From: Streptomyces sp. CCM_MD2014
GTDB taxonomy: Bacteria; Actinomycetota; Actinomycetes; Streptomycetales; Streptomycetaceae
Assembly: GCF_000772045.1 (NCBI RefSeq)
Contig: NZ_CP009754.1
Coordinates: 2,232,001 to 2,296,000 of the forward strand
Direction: 5' to 3'
DNA: 64,000 nucleotides
The notes beneath the pieces are model-generated. The model searched no databases. It was not told the origin of the DNA and was given only the letters and a program-made list of their open reading frames with translations. The position numbers and the translations under genes are program-made. Shown in pieces: positions 47,601 to 54,164 of this stretch (position 1 is the stretch's first letter; each line of letters opens with the position of its first letter).

Positions 47601-48579
47601 CGGGGCGGATCGGCTCGGCCCCGTTCAGGGCGAGGCGCCAGCGGCTGAGGTCCAGGCCGGCCCGCTGTTCGGGGCTGATCCGGCGCAGGCACTGCTCGAA
47701 GCCGAAGTTCGGCGCGACGCTGGTGGAGGCGCCGGTGCGGGAGAGGGTCTCCAGCCACAGCAGCGGGCGCTGCACGAAGGTCATCGGGGCCATCAGATGC
47801 GCGGGGAAGCCGCCGTACACCGGGGTGAGGATGCCGCCGATGAGGCCCATGTCGTGGTACGGCGGCAGCCAGGACACCATGCCGGAGCCGGCGTCGTGGC
47901 CGAGCCTGAGGTGGATGGAGCGCAGGTTGCGCACCAGGTTGCCGTGCTCGACCATCACGCCCTTGGGCGCGGCCGTGGAGCCGGAGGTGTACTGGAGGAA
48001 GGCCAGGGAGTCCGCCGTGAGGCCGGGGTCCTCCCAGGGGGCGGTGGAGTCGCCGGTGTAGAGGTCCTCGGTCACCAGCCAGCGCACGTCGTCGAGTTCG
48101 GCGCCGACGTGTCCGGTGCCGCGGGCGGCGACCGCCTCGCGGACCTTGCCGGTGGTGAGGGCGTGGGTGGCGGCGGAGTCCCGGGCGATGGCGGCGAGGC
48201 GGGGCACCGTCTGCCCGAACCGGGCGTTGTCCGGCGGGTAGGCGGGGACGGCCACCGCACCGGCGTACAGGCAGCCGAAGAACGCGGCGAGGTAGTCGAG
48301 GCCCGGCGGGTGCAGCAGCAGGACGGGGCCCTGGCCCACCTGCTCGCGGCGCAGGTGGGCGGCCACCTCGCGGGCGTGCAGGTCGAGTTCGCGGTAGGTC
48401 CAGGCGACGGAGGTGCCGTCGCCGTCGATGAGGAAGCGGTGGGCGAGGGCGTCCGGGGTGTGCTCCGCCCGGTGCCGCAGCAGGGCGGTGACGGTCTCCG
48501 GTTCGGGTCCCTGCCAGTGCGCGCGTATCGGCTCCGTCGGCCCCTGACTCACGTTCTTCTCCATGGATCGCCGGGCCAC
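41641..48579 (-). CDS. redL: RedL, hybrid acyl-AMP ligase/PKS/alpha-oxoamine synthase
   Basis: A 2312-residue megaenzyme that turns dodecanoic acid, malonate and glycine into a 2-undecylpyrroline. Order: fatty acyl-AMP ligase (about 20-590, TSGSTAAPKGVMVEHG); carrier 1 (about 700-780, LGLDSK); ketosynthase (800-1225, Cys in DTACSSSLAAV near 965); malonyl acyltransferase (1325-1625, GHSVGALAAA); carrier 2 (about 1740, LGFDSLMRTDL); a Pro/Ala/Tyr-rich linker (1790-1920); and a PLP alpha-oxoamine synthase (1920-2312, Lys in TLSKALGSLGG). GTG 48579 follows GGAACGG by 8 bases; ATG 48564 is an alternative without such a site. Confidence 0.96.
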   Translation of the reverse strand: MARRSMEKNVSQGPTEPIRAHWQGPEPETVTALLRHRAEHTPDALAHRFLIDGDGTSVAWTYRELDLHAREVAAHLRREQVGQGPVLLLHPPGLDYLAAFFGCLYAGAVAVPAYPPDNARFGQTVPRLAAIARDSAATHALTTGKVREAVAARGTGHVGAELDDVRWLVTEDLYTGDSTAPWEDPGLTADSLAFLQYTSGSTAAPKGVMVEHGNLVRNLRSIHLRLGHDAGSGMVSWLPPYHDMGLIGGILTPVYGGFPAHLMAPMTFVQRPLLWLETLSRTGASTSVAPNFGFEQCLRRISPEQRAGLDLSRWRLALNGAEPIRPDTLDRFAEYFAPAGFDRTALLPCYGLAEATLMVTGAEPAEPPVVESFDAAALEAGTARRADPGSVRTTRVVGCGAPVDDVEVALVDAATGHRVPDGTVAEIRVTGPNVARGYWKRPGAGADVFGTRVEDGPDTAWLRTGDLGFRHDGQLFVVGRTKDVIIVQGRNIHPQDVEQTAERVGAGLRAGHGAAFGIPTEDGEQLALAYEIGGPGAGDPHALLARLRTAIADEHQVTPHTVVLLRRSSVPRTTSGKIQRSACRQQLLDLELPVVAASVVQDGTLPDATGPRLSGPGAPERTAALVADALAASHAAEGAPRYSRLLTAVRTLADGLGVALDVGTLLSGPEPDGADALTALCRTALADATPAPAPGRTRTEAVTWLRRAVAARLGLRPSVIDPTVPFTSLGLDSKQAVSLADRFGDWLGTPVTPATVYDHPTVESLAAHVTADATRGAGSRTPAPGTDAAPHPRPRGTARRTPADEPVAVVGIGCRFPGAPDADSYWRLLRDGRDAVGEAPADRAADVAGPGGRPGGFLDDVYDFDARFFGISAREAERMDPQQRLLLEVAWQTLEDAGIAPSSLAGSDTGVFVGVSGHDYADLQMPHPDVVDMYSATGNAQSVAAGRLSYFFDLRGPSLALDTACSSSLAAVHTALRSLRDGECGIALAGGVNLMLAPGLSAALARGGMLGPGGRCRTFDDGADGYVRGEGAGLVCLKPLSAALADGDRVHAVLTGSALGHGGRANGLTAPRTTAQRAVMTGALERAGVEPGQIDFVEAHGTGTALGDPVEWEALAGVYGRGRPADAPCPVGSVKTGIGHLEAAAGIAGLIKAVLVVRHREVPPLLHLETPNRHLDWTGSGLTVPTTRRALPAEGTLRAGVSSFGFGGTNAHVIVESAPEPQAPADASETPDGTVHALALSAHTETALTTLAGLYRTHLAAHPDVPLAALCRSASTGRSPLPHRAVLTAGTRDELDAALDALIRREPAVDVARGEPAPGGAPTVAFLFGGQGTQYPGMGRDLYDAHPVFARTLRRADAVLRDLGEIPLLGLLFDPEHAEDLARTRYCQPALVALEVALADLWESCGVRPAAVLGHSVGALAAACVAGVLSLEDALTLAVVRGRAMDEQPGEGAMIACVGDPETVRDIAAGHEEVALAAVNGPRNLVLSGAADRVAALRADLERKGVTVRPLVVSHAFHSPLMAGAAEPLRKAARAVEFHAPRIPWISDATGEPVERVDAEYWVRHLLGTVRFAEGFARLRDRDTEGGLFCDAFVEIGPHPTLLNLGRAAVADAPAGDGRPTLWLPSLRRGAPGRRTLLRSLGAHHCAGGSVDWSALDGEHPPARVPLPHTPFERRTYRFHAPTPDQEGDPMPSQPTATSTAETDPAGEVSRTVLDAVAAVCGFPVADLPVHARLGLDLGFDSLMRTDLQRRLTDRFPQRMHTLQDVPEDPTVQDIIGRLSAGDDRDATPAAGAGTGASAPPAAPPAAVPAAPHAPAPQYGPYGAFPAPPHGYAVAAPVPQPGVPYPYPYGYPPHGAPAYAYYVPQPFPQQAFPFPSPTPPAPVQTPPAPVPTPPAPAQAAPTPAPASAAPAPASAAAPVRQEHTFEDWAEYAELQGRLRQTRTSGSNPYGRTHEGFNSALATVDGTKVVNFAAFNYLALSHHPRVRQAAKDAVDRYGTSASATPLLFGETPLHHELEAEIARFIGAEAAIVFSGGHATNVATVGHLFGPEDLVVHDAWIHDSTVRGCILSGARRRSFPHNDWAALDRILAGARASHRRALVVIEGAYSQDGDIPDLPRFIEVKKRHGAMLMIDEAHSIGVLGRTGRGVGEHYGTDPADVDLWMGTLSKALGSLGGYIAARRPIIEYLKFTAPLHIFSTGISPANAAAALEALRVVQDEPERVARVQELAEFFRAGARARGLDVGVSRLSAVIPVITGDWEKTMALSNSLLERGVNVMPIGYPAVPRDQCRLRFFINADHSEADLEHSLDLLV

Positions 48580-50178
48580 TTAGCGGGCCGTTCCGAGCGG
48601 TGCGTCGGCGCGCGGGTCCGCGTCGAGGCCGAGTCGGCGGTAGTCGGTCTTGCCGTTGGGGTTGAGGGGCATCCGGTCCAGGCGGACGGCGCCGTGCGGG
48701 ACCATGTAGGTCGGCAGGTGCCGTGCGCAGTGCTGCTTGAGCTCCACCAGGCCGATCCGGTCGGCGCCCTCGCGCAGGGTGTAATAGAGCCTGAGCCGCG
48801 CCCGGGGGCCGGAGCCGTCGACCAGGACGGCGGCGTCGGCGATGCCGGGGTGGCGCAGCGCGGCGGCCTCGATCTCGCCCAGCTCGATCCGGTAGCCGGA
48901 GAGCTTCACCATGCGGTCCTTGCGCCCGCGGTAGACGAGCCGGCCGTCCTCCTCGTAGCTGACCAGGTCGCCGGTGGGGTGCACGCCCCGGCAGTGGGCG
49001 GTGGAGACGGGCTCCTCGGCGCGCCGCCAGTAGCCGGGGGTCACACACACGCCGGACACGTGGAGTTCGCCGATGGCGCCGGGCTCGCGGACGGTGCGGC
49101 CGGCGTCGTCGACGACGGTGGTCGTGGCGCCGGTGATCGGCAGCCCGATCGGTACCGGGGTGGCGCGGTGCAGGTCCTCGGGGCGGACCCGGTGGTAGGT
49201 GCAGACGTTGGTCTCGGTGGGGCCGTAGAGGTTGTAGAGGGGGGTGCCGGCGGGGAGCAGTTCGCTGAGCGCGCGCAGCTGCGGGACGGGGAAGACCTCG
49301 CCGGCGAAGAGGACGTAGCGCAGGCTCGCGGCGTGCTCGGGCGTGAGCGCGGCGGAGGCGGTCAGCAGGTGCAGGACCGACGGGACGGAGTACCAGACGG
49401 TGACCCGGTGCCGGCGGATGCCCTCGGCCAGCGCGGTCACGTCCTTGGTCGCCGCGTCGGGGACGATCCACAGCGCGGCGCCGCAGGACAGCGCGGTGAA
49501 CAGGTCGAAGGTGCTCAGGTCGAAGTTGAACGAGGCGTGGCCGGCGAACACGTCGTCGGGTCCGACGTCCAGTTCGTTGCGGGCCCAGGCCACGAAGTTG
49601 GCCAGTGAGCCGTGCGAGATCTGCACGCCCTTGGGCGTGCCGGTGGACCCGGAGGTGTAGAGGACGGCGGCGAGGTCGCCGGGGGTGAGGGAGGGCAGCA
49701 GCGTGACCCCGCCCGCGCGGCCCTGCTCCCAGCTCTCCCAGGTGGCGACCGGTGTGCCGCCCACGGCGGTGGGCAGCCCGTCGCCGACGGCCACGACCGT
49801 GGTGACGGAGGCCGGCAGGTCGTCGTCGCCGAGCAGGGCGGCGTGGTGCGCGTCGGTGAACAGGACGACGGGTTCGGCGTCCGCCAGGATGGTCCGCACC
49901 CTGCTCACCGGCTGGCCGCCGTCCAGGGGGACGTAGGCGCACCCTGCCTCCAGGGCGGCGACGATCGCCTCGGCGTAGCGCGGCTGCTTGTCCATCCAGA
50001 TCGCGATGCGGTCGCCCGCGCGCGCCCCGAGGCTGAGCAGGTGGGCGGCCACGGCCTCGACCCGGGCGGTGAACTCCCCGTACGTCAGGGGGTCGGAGCC
50101 GACGAAGGCGGGCCGGGAGGCGTGCTGCGCGGACGCGGCCCTGGGCAGGCGTATCACGGAGGGAGTGGTGGCGCTCAT
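48580..50178 (-). CDS. redM: RedM, L-proline adenylation enzyme
   Basis: A 532-residue free-standing NRPS-type adenylation domain: LYTSGSTGTPKGVQISHGSL (core A3), then NLYGPTETN (A5), PTGDLVSYEEDGRLVYRGRK (A7/A8) and the Lys of A10 in NPNGKTDYRRL. It activates L-proline and loads it on RedO, the first step of the bipyrrole half. AGGAGAAGGG precedes the ATG. It lies behind a 115-base gap with hairpins after redN and is directly followed by redL. Confidence 0.94.
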   Translation of the reverse strand: MSATTPSVIRLPRAASAQHASRPAFVGSDPLTYGEFTARVEAVAAHLLSLGARAGDRIAIWMDKQPRYAEAIVAALEAGCAYVPLDGGQPVSRVRTILADAEPVVLFTDAHHAALLGDDDLPASVTTVVAVGDGLPTAVGGTPVATWESWEQGRAGGVTLLPSLTPGDLAAVLYTSGSTGTPKGVQISHGSLANFVAWARNELDVGPDDVFAGHASFNFDLSTFDLFTALSCGAALWIVPDAATKDVTALAEGIRRHRVTVWYSVPSVLHLLTASAALTPEHAASLRYVLFAGEVFPVPQLRALSELLPAGTPLYNLYGPTETNVCTYHRVRPEDLHRATPVPIGLPITGATTTVVDDAGRTVREPGAIGELHVSGVCVTPGYWRRAEEPVSTAHCRGVHPTGDLVSYEEDGRLVYRGRKDRMVKLSGYRIELGEIEAAALRHPGIADAAVLVDGSGPRARLRLYYTLREGADRIGLVELKQHCARHLPTYMVPHGAVRLDRMPLNPNGKTDYRRLGLDADPRADAPLGTAR

Positions 50179-50233
50179 GGGGTGTGGGCCCTTCTCCTTG
50201 ACGTGCGTGGGTGGCTCGGGGCCCGGGCCCCGT

Positions 50234-50256
50234 CCGGCAGGGAGGGGGCCTGCCGG
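50234..50256 (-). terminator. Hairpin in the redN-redM gap
   Basis: CCGGCAGG (50234-50241) and CCTGCCGG (50249-50256) form an 8-bp stem with a 7-base loop in the 115-base gap between redN and redM. A second self-complementary stretch (GGGCCCGGGCCC region, about 50217-50232) lies beside it. It could attenuate transcription or set message decay; the operon must still read through. Confidence 0.5.
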
Positions 50257-50293
50257 TCGGGGGCCGGACGTGCGGGGCGGACGGAGACGGCCG

Positions 50294-52207
50294 CTACGGG
50301 GTGCCGGGCAGCACCCCGGTCTCGCGGGCCGCCTCGACGAAGATCCCGGCGGCCTCGTCCAGGTCCTGCGGGGTGTGCTCGCAGGTGACGCTGACGCGCA
50401 GGCGGGCGTCGCCGAGGGGGACGCCGGGGTAGACCACGGTCTGGCAGAACAGGCCGCGGGCGCGTACGGCCCGGCCCATCTCCATGGCGCGGCGTTCGTC
50501 GCCGATGACGATGGGCAGGATCGCGCTCTCGGAGTGCTCCAGGTCGAACCCGGCCTCCAGCAGCCGGTCGCGCAGCGTGCCGATGTTGGTCCACAGCCGC
50601 TTGAGGCGTTCGGGCTCGGCCTCGATGACGTCGATGGCGGCGATCAGGCCGGCCGCGACCCCGGCGGGGATGTTCGCGGCGAAGACGTAGGAGTTGGAGT
50701 AGTAGCGCAGGTACTCGACGACCTCCTCCTCGCCGACGACGAACCCGCCCATGCCGGCCAGGGTCTTGCTCATGGTGCCCAGCTCCAGGTCGACCTCGCC
50801 CTTGAGGCCGAAGTGCTCGGCGGTGCCGGAGCCGCGGACGCCGAGGACGCCGGTGGCGTGCGCGTCGTCGATCATGACGCGGGCGTCGTACTCCTTGGCC
50901 AGGCGGACGATCTCGGGGAGGTCGCAGACGTCGCCGTGCATGCTGAAGACGCCGTCGGCGACGATCAGCCTGCCGCCGGTGCCCTCCGCGGCGCTGCGGC
51001 TGAGGATCCGCTCCAGGTCGGCCATGTCGTTGTGCCGGTAGATCTTGCGCACCGCGCCGGAGAGCCGGGCGCCGTCGACGATGCTCATGTGGTTGAGGCG
51101 GTCGACGACGAGGGTGTCGTAGCTCTTGACCAGGGCCGAGATGGCGCCGAGGTTCGCGGAGTAGCCGCCGGGATAGACGATGCAGGCGGGCCGCTGTTTG
51201 AAGGCCGCCAGCCTGCGCTCCAGTTCCTTGTGCAGCATGTTGGTGCCGCCGATGAACCGGGAGCCGGTGTGGGTGGCGCCGTAGGTGCGGGTGGCGTCGC
51301 AGACGGCCTCGACGACACTGGGGTGGTTGGCGAGACCGAGGTAGTTGTTGGAGGCGAACATGAGGAACTCGCGCTTGCGGCCCTCCAGTTCGTCGAAGAT
51401 GACGGCACGGTTGCCGCACTTGGAGTGCAGCGGCATGCCGTACCAGTACAGGCGGTCCTTCTCGCGGGAGCGCAGGTAGCCGGCGAAGCTGCGGGTCTTG
51501 GCGAACAGGTCGGGGTCGCGCTGCTCGGTGAAGTCCTTCATGGAGCGGTGGTCCCAGCCGTCCCCGTCGGCTCCGGGCGCCGAGCCGGGGGTCTGCCGAG
51601 GCTGGTCCGTGCCCGCGCCGTTGCCCGTGTCCCGGGCGGCGGTGTCGCAGGCGCGCAGCGCGTCGGCCAGGGTGCGCAGGGTCGTGGCACCGGAGAGGTC
51701 CGGGGCCGCGCCGGTGATCCCGAGCTGCTCGGTGGCCTCGGCGACGACGGAGGTCAGGACAACCGAGTCGACGCCCAGCTCGCCCTCCAGGTCGGCGTCG
51801 AGGGCGAGTTGGTGGCGCTGGTACTGGGTCTGCCGCATGGCGGCGGCGACCACGGCCTCGGTGACGGGGTCGTCCGCTCCCCCGTCGGCGGCGGGCGCGG
51901 CCCCGGCGGTGGCGGACGCGGACCCGGCGGTGGCGGACGTGTCGGCGTCGGCCAGCGCGGTCCGTACGGCGTCCACGAGTTCGCCGATGGTCGCCGAGCC
52001 GGCCGGCAGCTCGGCGGAGAGGGCGAAGTGCTCGCGGACGGAGGCCAGGACGGACTCCATGATGACCGAGTCGATGCCGAGATCGGCCTCGAAGTGGCTC
52101 TCCGGCCGCAGGTGGGCGACGTCGTACAGGGTGCGGGCGGCGATGACCTCCACGACGCCGTCGCGGATGCGCGCGGTGTCCGGGTGGGTGTCCACGGGAT
52201 TCGTCAT
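50294..52207 (-). CDS. redN: RedN, di-carrier alpha-oxoamine synthase
   Basis: A 637-residue protein with two tandem carrier domains (phosphopantetheine Ser47 in LGIDSVIM and Ser148 in LGVDSVVL) and a C-terminal PLP alpha-oxoamine synthase like 8-amino-7-oxononanoate synthase (from about 225; Lys in TMSKTLAGMGG). In the red pathway it holds malonyl units for RedX and condenses the pyrrolyl-ketide with serine to form the second pyrrole ring. An Ala/Gly/Ser linker (about 90-115) joins the carriers. The start overlaps the redO stop (ATGA). Confidence 0.94.
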   Translation of the reverse strand: MTNPVDTHPDTARIRDGVVEVIAARTLYDVAHLRPESHFEADLGIDSVIMESVLASVREHFALSAELPAGSATIGELVDAVRTALADADTSATAGSASATAGAAPAADGGADDPVTEAVVAAAMRQTQYQRHQLALDADLEGELGVDSVVLTSVVAEATEQLGITGAAPDLSGATTLRTLADALRACDTAARDTGNGAGTDQPRQTPGSAPGADGDGWDHRSMKDFTEQRDPDLFAKTRSFAGYLRSREKDRLYWYGMPLHSKCGNRAVIFDELEGRKREFLMFASNNYLGLANHPSVVEAVCDATRTYGATHTGSRFIGGTNMLHKELERRLAAFKQRPACIVYPGGYSANLGAISALVKSYDTLVVDRLNHMSIVDGARLSGAVRKIYRHNDMADLERILSRSAAEGTGGRLIVADGVFSMHGDVCDLPEIVRLAKEYDARVMIDDAHATGVLGVRGSGTAEHFGLKGEVDLELGTMSKTLAGMGGFVVGEEEVVEYLRYYSNSYVFAANIPAGVAAGLIAAIDVIEAEPERLKRLWTNIGTLRDRLLEAGFDLEHSESAILPIVIGDERRAMEMGRAVRARGLFCQTVVYPGVPLGDARLRVSVTCEHTPQDLDEAAGIFVEAARETGVLPGTP

Positions 52208-52467
52208 GCGGCGCTGCCCCCCTCGGTCTGCCGGAGCCGGTCGACCAGGGCGCAGATCGCGTTGACGGACCGGAAGTTCTGCGGGGTGACCTCGGGCAGG
52301 GGCACCGTGACGCGGAACTCGCCCTGCAGGTAGTGGACGAGGTCGAAGATGGCGGCGGAGTCGATGATGTTGAGCTCCGCGATGGGGGTGTCCGGCTCCA
52401 GGCCTTCGGCGTCGCCGCCCATCCAGGCGTCGGCGATGTAGTCGGTGATCAGTTTCCGAGGAGTCAT
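52204..52467 (-). CDS. redO: RedO, prolyl carrier protein
   Basis: An 87-residue carrier protein with the attachment Ser in ELNIIDSAAIFDLV (about residue 37). It receives L-proline from RedM; RedW then oxidises the bound proline to pyrrole-2-carboxyl-RedO. AAGGACG precedes the ATG; an upstream longer frame is not coding. It follows redP by 71 bases and overlaps redN by four. Confidence 0.93.
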   Translation of the reverse strand: MTPRKLITDYIADAWMGGDAEGLEPDTPIAELNIIDSAAIFDLVHYLQGEFRVTVPLPEVTPQNFRSVNAICALVDRLRQTEGGSAA

Positions 52468-52538
52468 GGTCGTCCTTGGTTCATCGGTCGTCTGCACGCG
52501 CTGGGATCGGACTCCGCTCCGGGTCCGGCCCGCCGCCC

Positions 52539-53546
52539 TCAGACCGGATCGATGGCGGGCCAGGTCAGTGCGGCGGCGCCCCAGGTGAGTCCGCCGCCGA
52601 ACGCGGTGAGCAGGATCCGGTCGCCGGGCCGGATGGTGCCCTGGGCATGCGCGTGGTCGAGCGCGAGGGGGATGGAGGCGGCCGCCGTGTTGCCCACCTC
52701 GGCGATGTTGCCGACGCTGCGCTGTCGGGGAATGCCGATCTCGTCGGCCAGTCGTGCGGTGATGCGGTGGTTGGCCTGGTGGCTGACCAGCCAGTCCACG
52801 TCCTCCAGTTGCCAGCCGGCCCGGTCGAGCACGCTCGCCGCGCACTCGCCCATGCGCTGGACGGCGAGCCAGAAGACCCGCTTGCCCTCCATGGTGAAGT
52901 AGCGGTCGGCGGAGTCGGCCGGTGCCGTCTCGCCCGGCCGCGGGGGGCCGCCGGCCGGCACGGTGATCAGGTCCACGCCGGTGCCGTCGCTGCCCAGCCG
53001 CAGCGGGCCGAGGGCGCCGGTCTCGTCCGCCTCGCCGGCCCGCAGGACGACGGCTCCCGCGCCGTCACCGAAGATCACCGAGGTGGACCGGTCCTCGGGG
53101 TTGAGGATCCGGGAGAACGTCTCCGCGCCGATGACGAGGACCCGTTCCGCGGCACCCGAGGCGATCAGGCCGGACGCCGTGGCGAGCCCGTAGAGGAACC
53201 CGGAGCACACCGCGGCGACGTCGAACGCCGTGATCGGGCCGGCCCCCAGCCTGGCCGCCACCGTCGGCGCGGTCGCCGGGCAGGGCCGGTCCGGGGTGGT
53301 CGTGGCCACGATGACCGCGTCGATCGCGTCCGGGGTCAGACGCGCGGACTTCAGCGCCCGCTCGGCGGCGCCCACCGCCAGGTCGGAGGTGCGGGTGCCG
53401 TCGTCGGCGACGTAGCGCTGCGCGATGCCCGTCCGCGCCCTGATCCAGGCGTCCGAGGTGTCCATGGTCCGTTCCAGCTCGGCGTTGGTGACGCACCTGG
53501 ACGGCAGACAGGAGCCGATGCCGGCTACCACGGACGCCCGGCTCAC
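52539..53546 (-). CDS. redP: RedP, ketosynthase III (FabH-like)
   Basis: A 335-residue KASIII with Cys in AAVCSGFLYGLA, His in SHQANHRITARL and Asn in GNTAAASIPLAL. It starts fatty-acid chain building from acetyl-CoA and malonyl-RedQ for the C12 chain of prodiginine. The GTG 53546 start has no ribosome binding site of its own but overlaps the stop of a 24-codon leader ORF (GTGA) that has one; GTG 53591 would add 15 unconserved residues with no site either. First main gene of the long minus-strand operon. Confidence 0.92.
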   Translation of the reverse strand: MSRASVVAGIGSCLPSRCVTNAELERTMDTSDAWIRARTGIAQRYVADDGTRTSDLAVGAAERALKSARLTPDAIDAVIVATTTPDRPCPATAPTVAARLGAGPITAFDVAAVCSGFLYGLATASGLIASGAAERVLVIGAETFSRILNPEDRSTSVIFGDGAGAVVLRAGEADETGALGPLRLGSDGTGVDLITVPAGGPPRPGETAPADSADRYFTMEGKRVFWLAVQRMGECAASVLDRAGWQLEDVDWLVSHQANHRITARLADEIGIPRQRSVGNIAEVGNTAAASIPLALDHAHAQGTIRPGDRILLTAFGGGLTWGAAALTWPAIDPV

Positions 53547-53617
53547 CGGGCACCGCCCACGGAGCGGCTCCGGTGTGCGGTCTGCCGGCACGTGCGGCGG
53601 CGGAGACGGGAAACCAC
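53543..53617 (-). CDS. Candidate Arg-rich leader ORF coupled to redP
   Basis: A 24-codon frame from GTG 53617, with GAGGAG 7 bases upstream, encodes MVSRLRRRTCRQTAHRSRSV plus four residues; eight of 24 residues are Arg. Its TGA overlaps the redP GTG as GTGA. It lies in the untranslated part of the SARP-driven redP transcript. It gives the missing translation start signal for redP. Whether the peptide itself does anything is unknown. Confidence 0.5.
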   Translation of the reverse strand: MVSRLRRRTCRQTAHRSRSVGGAR

Positions 53618-53693
53618 GTGTGTGCTCCTCGCGTGATGGACGGTTTACCGGCCGGCCGGTGCGGGGAGTAACCCGGGCACCCCGGCCGCACCG

Positions 53694-53736
53694 AGTCTGG
53701 CCGGGTCCCCTGACCGGGCGCTGACGTCCCGCTGAC
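53694..53736 (-). promoter_or_regulatory. SARP-type promoter of redP operon
   Basis: On the minus strand three heptamers GTCAGCG, GTCAGCG, GTCAGGG begin 11 bases apart (53736, 53725, 53714). The last is followed by exactly 8 bases and then CAGACT (53699-53694), a usable -10. This is the layout of SARP activator promoters, and RedD is the cluster's SARP by established knowledge. Confidence 0.88.
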
Positions 53737-53770
53737 CGCGGCTCCCGTCCGGCGGGCGCAGCGCCCCGGG

Positions 53771-53813
53771 GTCAGCCAGCCGTCAGCGGGCCGTCAGCGC
53801 ACCGCCCCAGACT
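53771..53813 (+). promoter_or_regulatory. SARP-type promoter of redQ operon
   Basis: Heptamers GTCAGCC, GTCAGCG, GTCAGCG begin at 53771, 53782 and 53793 (11-base pitch). Eight bases (53800-53807) then separate the last from CAGACT (53808-53813). It is a mirror image of the redP promoter, with the same -10 sequence. The two sets are 34 bases apart and face away from each other. Confidence 0.88.
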
Positions 53814-53918
53814 TGACGCAGCGTCGCATCGCCGCCGCACGCCGCACGCGCACCACCCCGTCGGCGGGCCGGGGCGGCATGCGGCGACCGATCCACCCAG
53901 GAAAGGCGGACCACACTG

Positions 53919-54164
53919 ATGAGCACCACCTACGACAGGCTCGTTGATCTGCTGGTCGACGGTTTCGCGGTGGACCGCGCTGCGATCCGTCCGGACGTGA
54001 CCTTCGAAGAGCTGGAGATGGACTCGCTGTTCCTCGTGGAACTGCTCCTCGTCATCCAGTCCGAGTTCGGTGTGAAGATCAGCGACGACGCCGCGGTCCC
54101 GACCGACACCATCGCCCACGCGGTGGCGCTGGTCGACAGCGAGATAGCGGCCACGGCGTCATGA
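53919..54164 (+). CDS. redQ: RedQ, acyl carrier protein
   Basis: An 81-residue acyl carrier protein with the phosphopantetheine Ser36 in LEMDSLFLVEL. It carries the growing C12 chain made by RedP, RedR and shared fatty-acid enzymes. First gene of the plus-strand red operon, about 105 bases downstream of the SARP promoter. It overlaps redR by four bases (ATGA). Confidence 0.94.
   Translation: MSTTYDRLVDLLVDGFAVDRAAIRPDVTFEELEMDSLFLVELLLVIQSEFGVKISDDAAVPTDTIAHAVALVDSEIAATAS

Noticed and set aside
44000-49942. Very long alternative frame (1980 codons) on the minus strand across redL/redM
   Set aside because: It is Arg/Pro/Gly-rich with no domains and runs through the real genes in another phase.
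53879-53947. 22-codon ATG frame just before redQ
   Set aside because: It overlaps the redQ start without a coupling stop and has no proper ribosome binding site; redQ does not need it.
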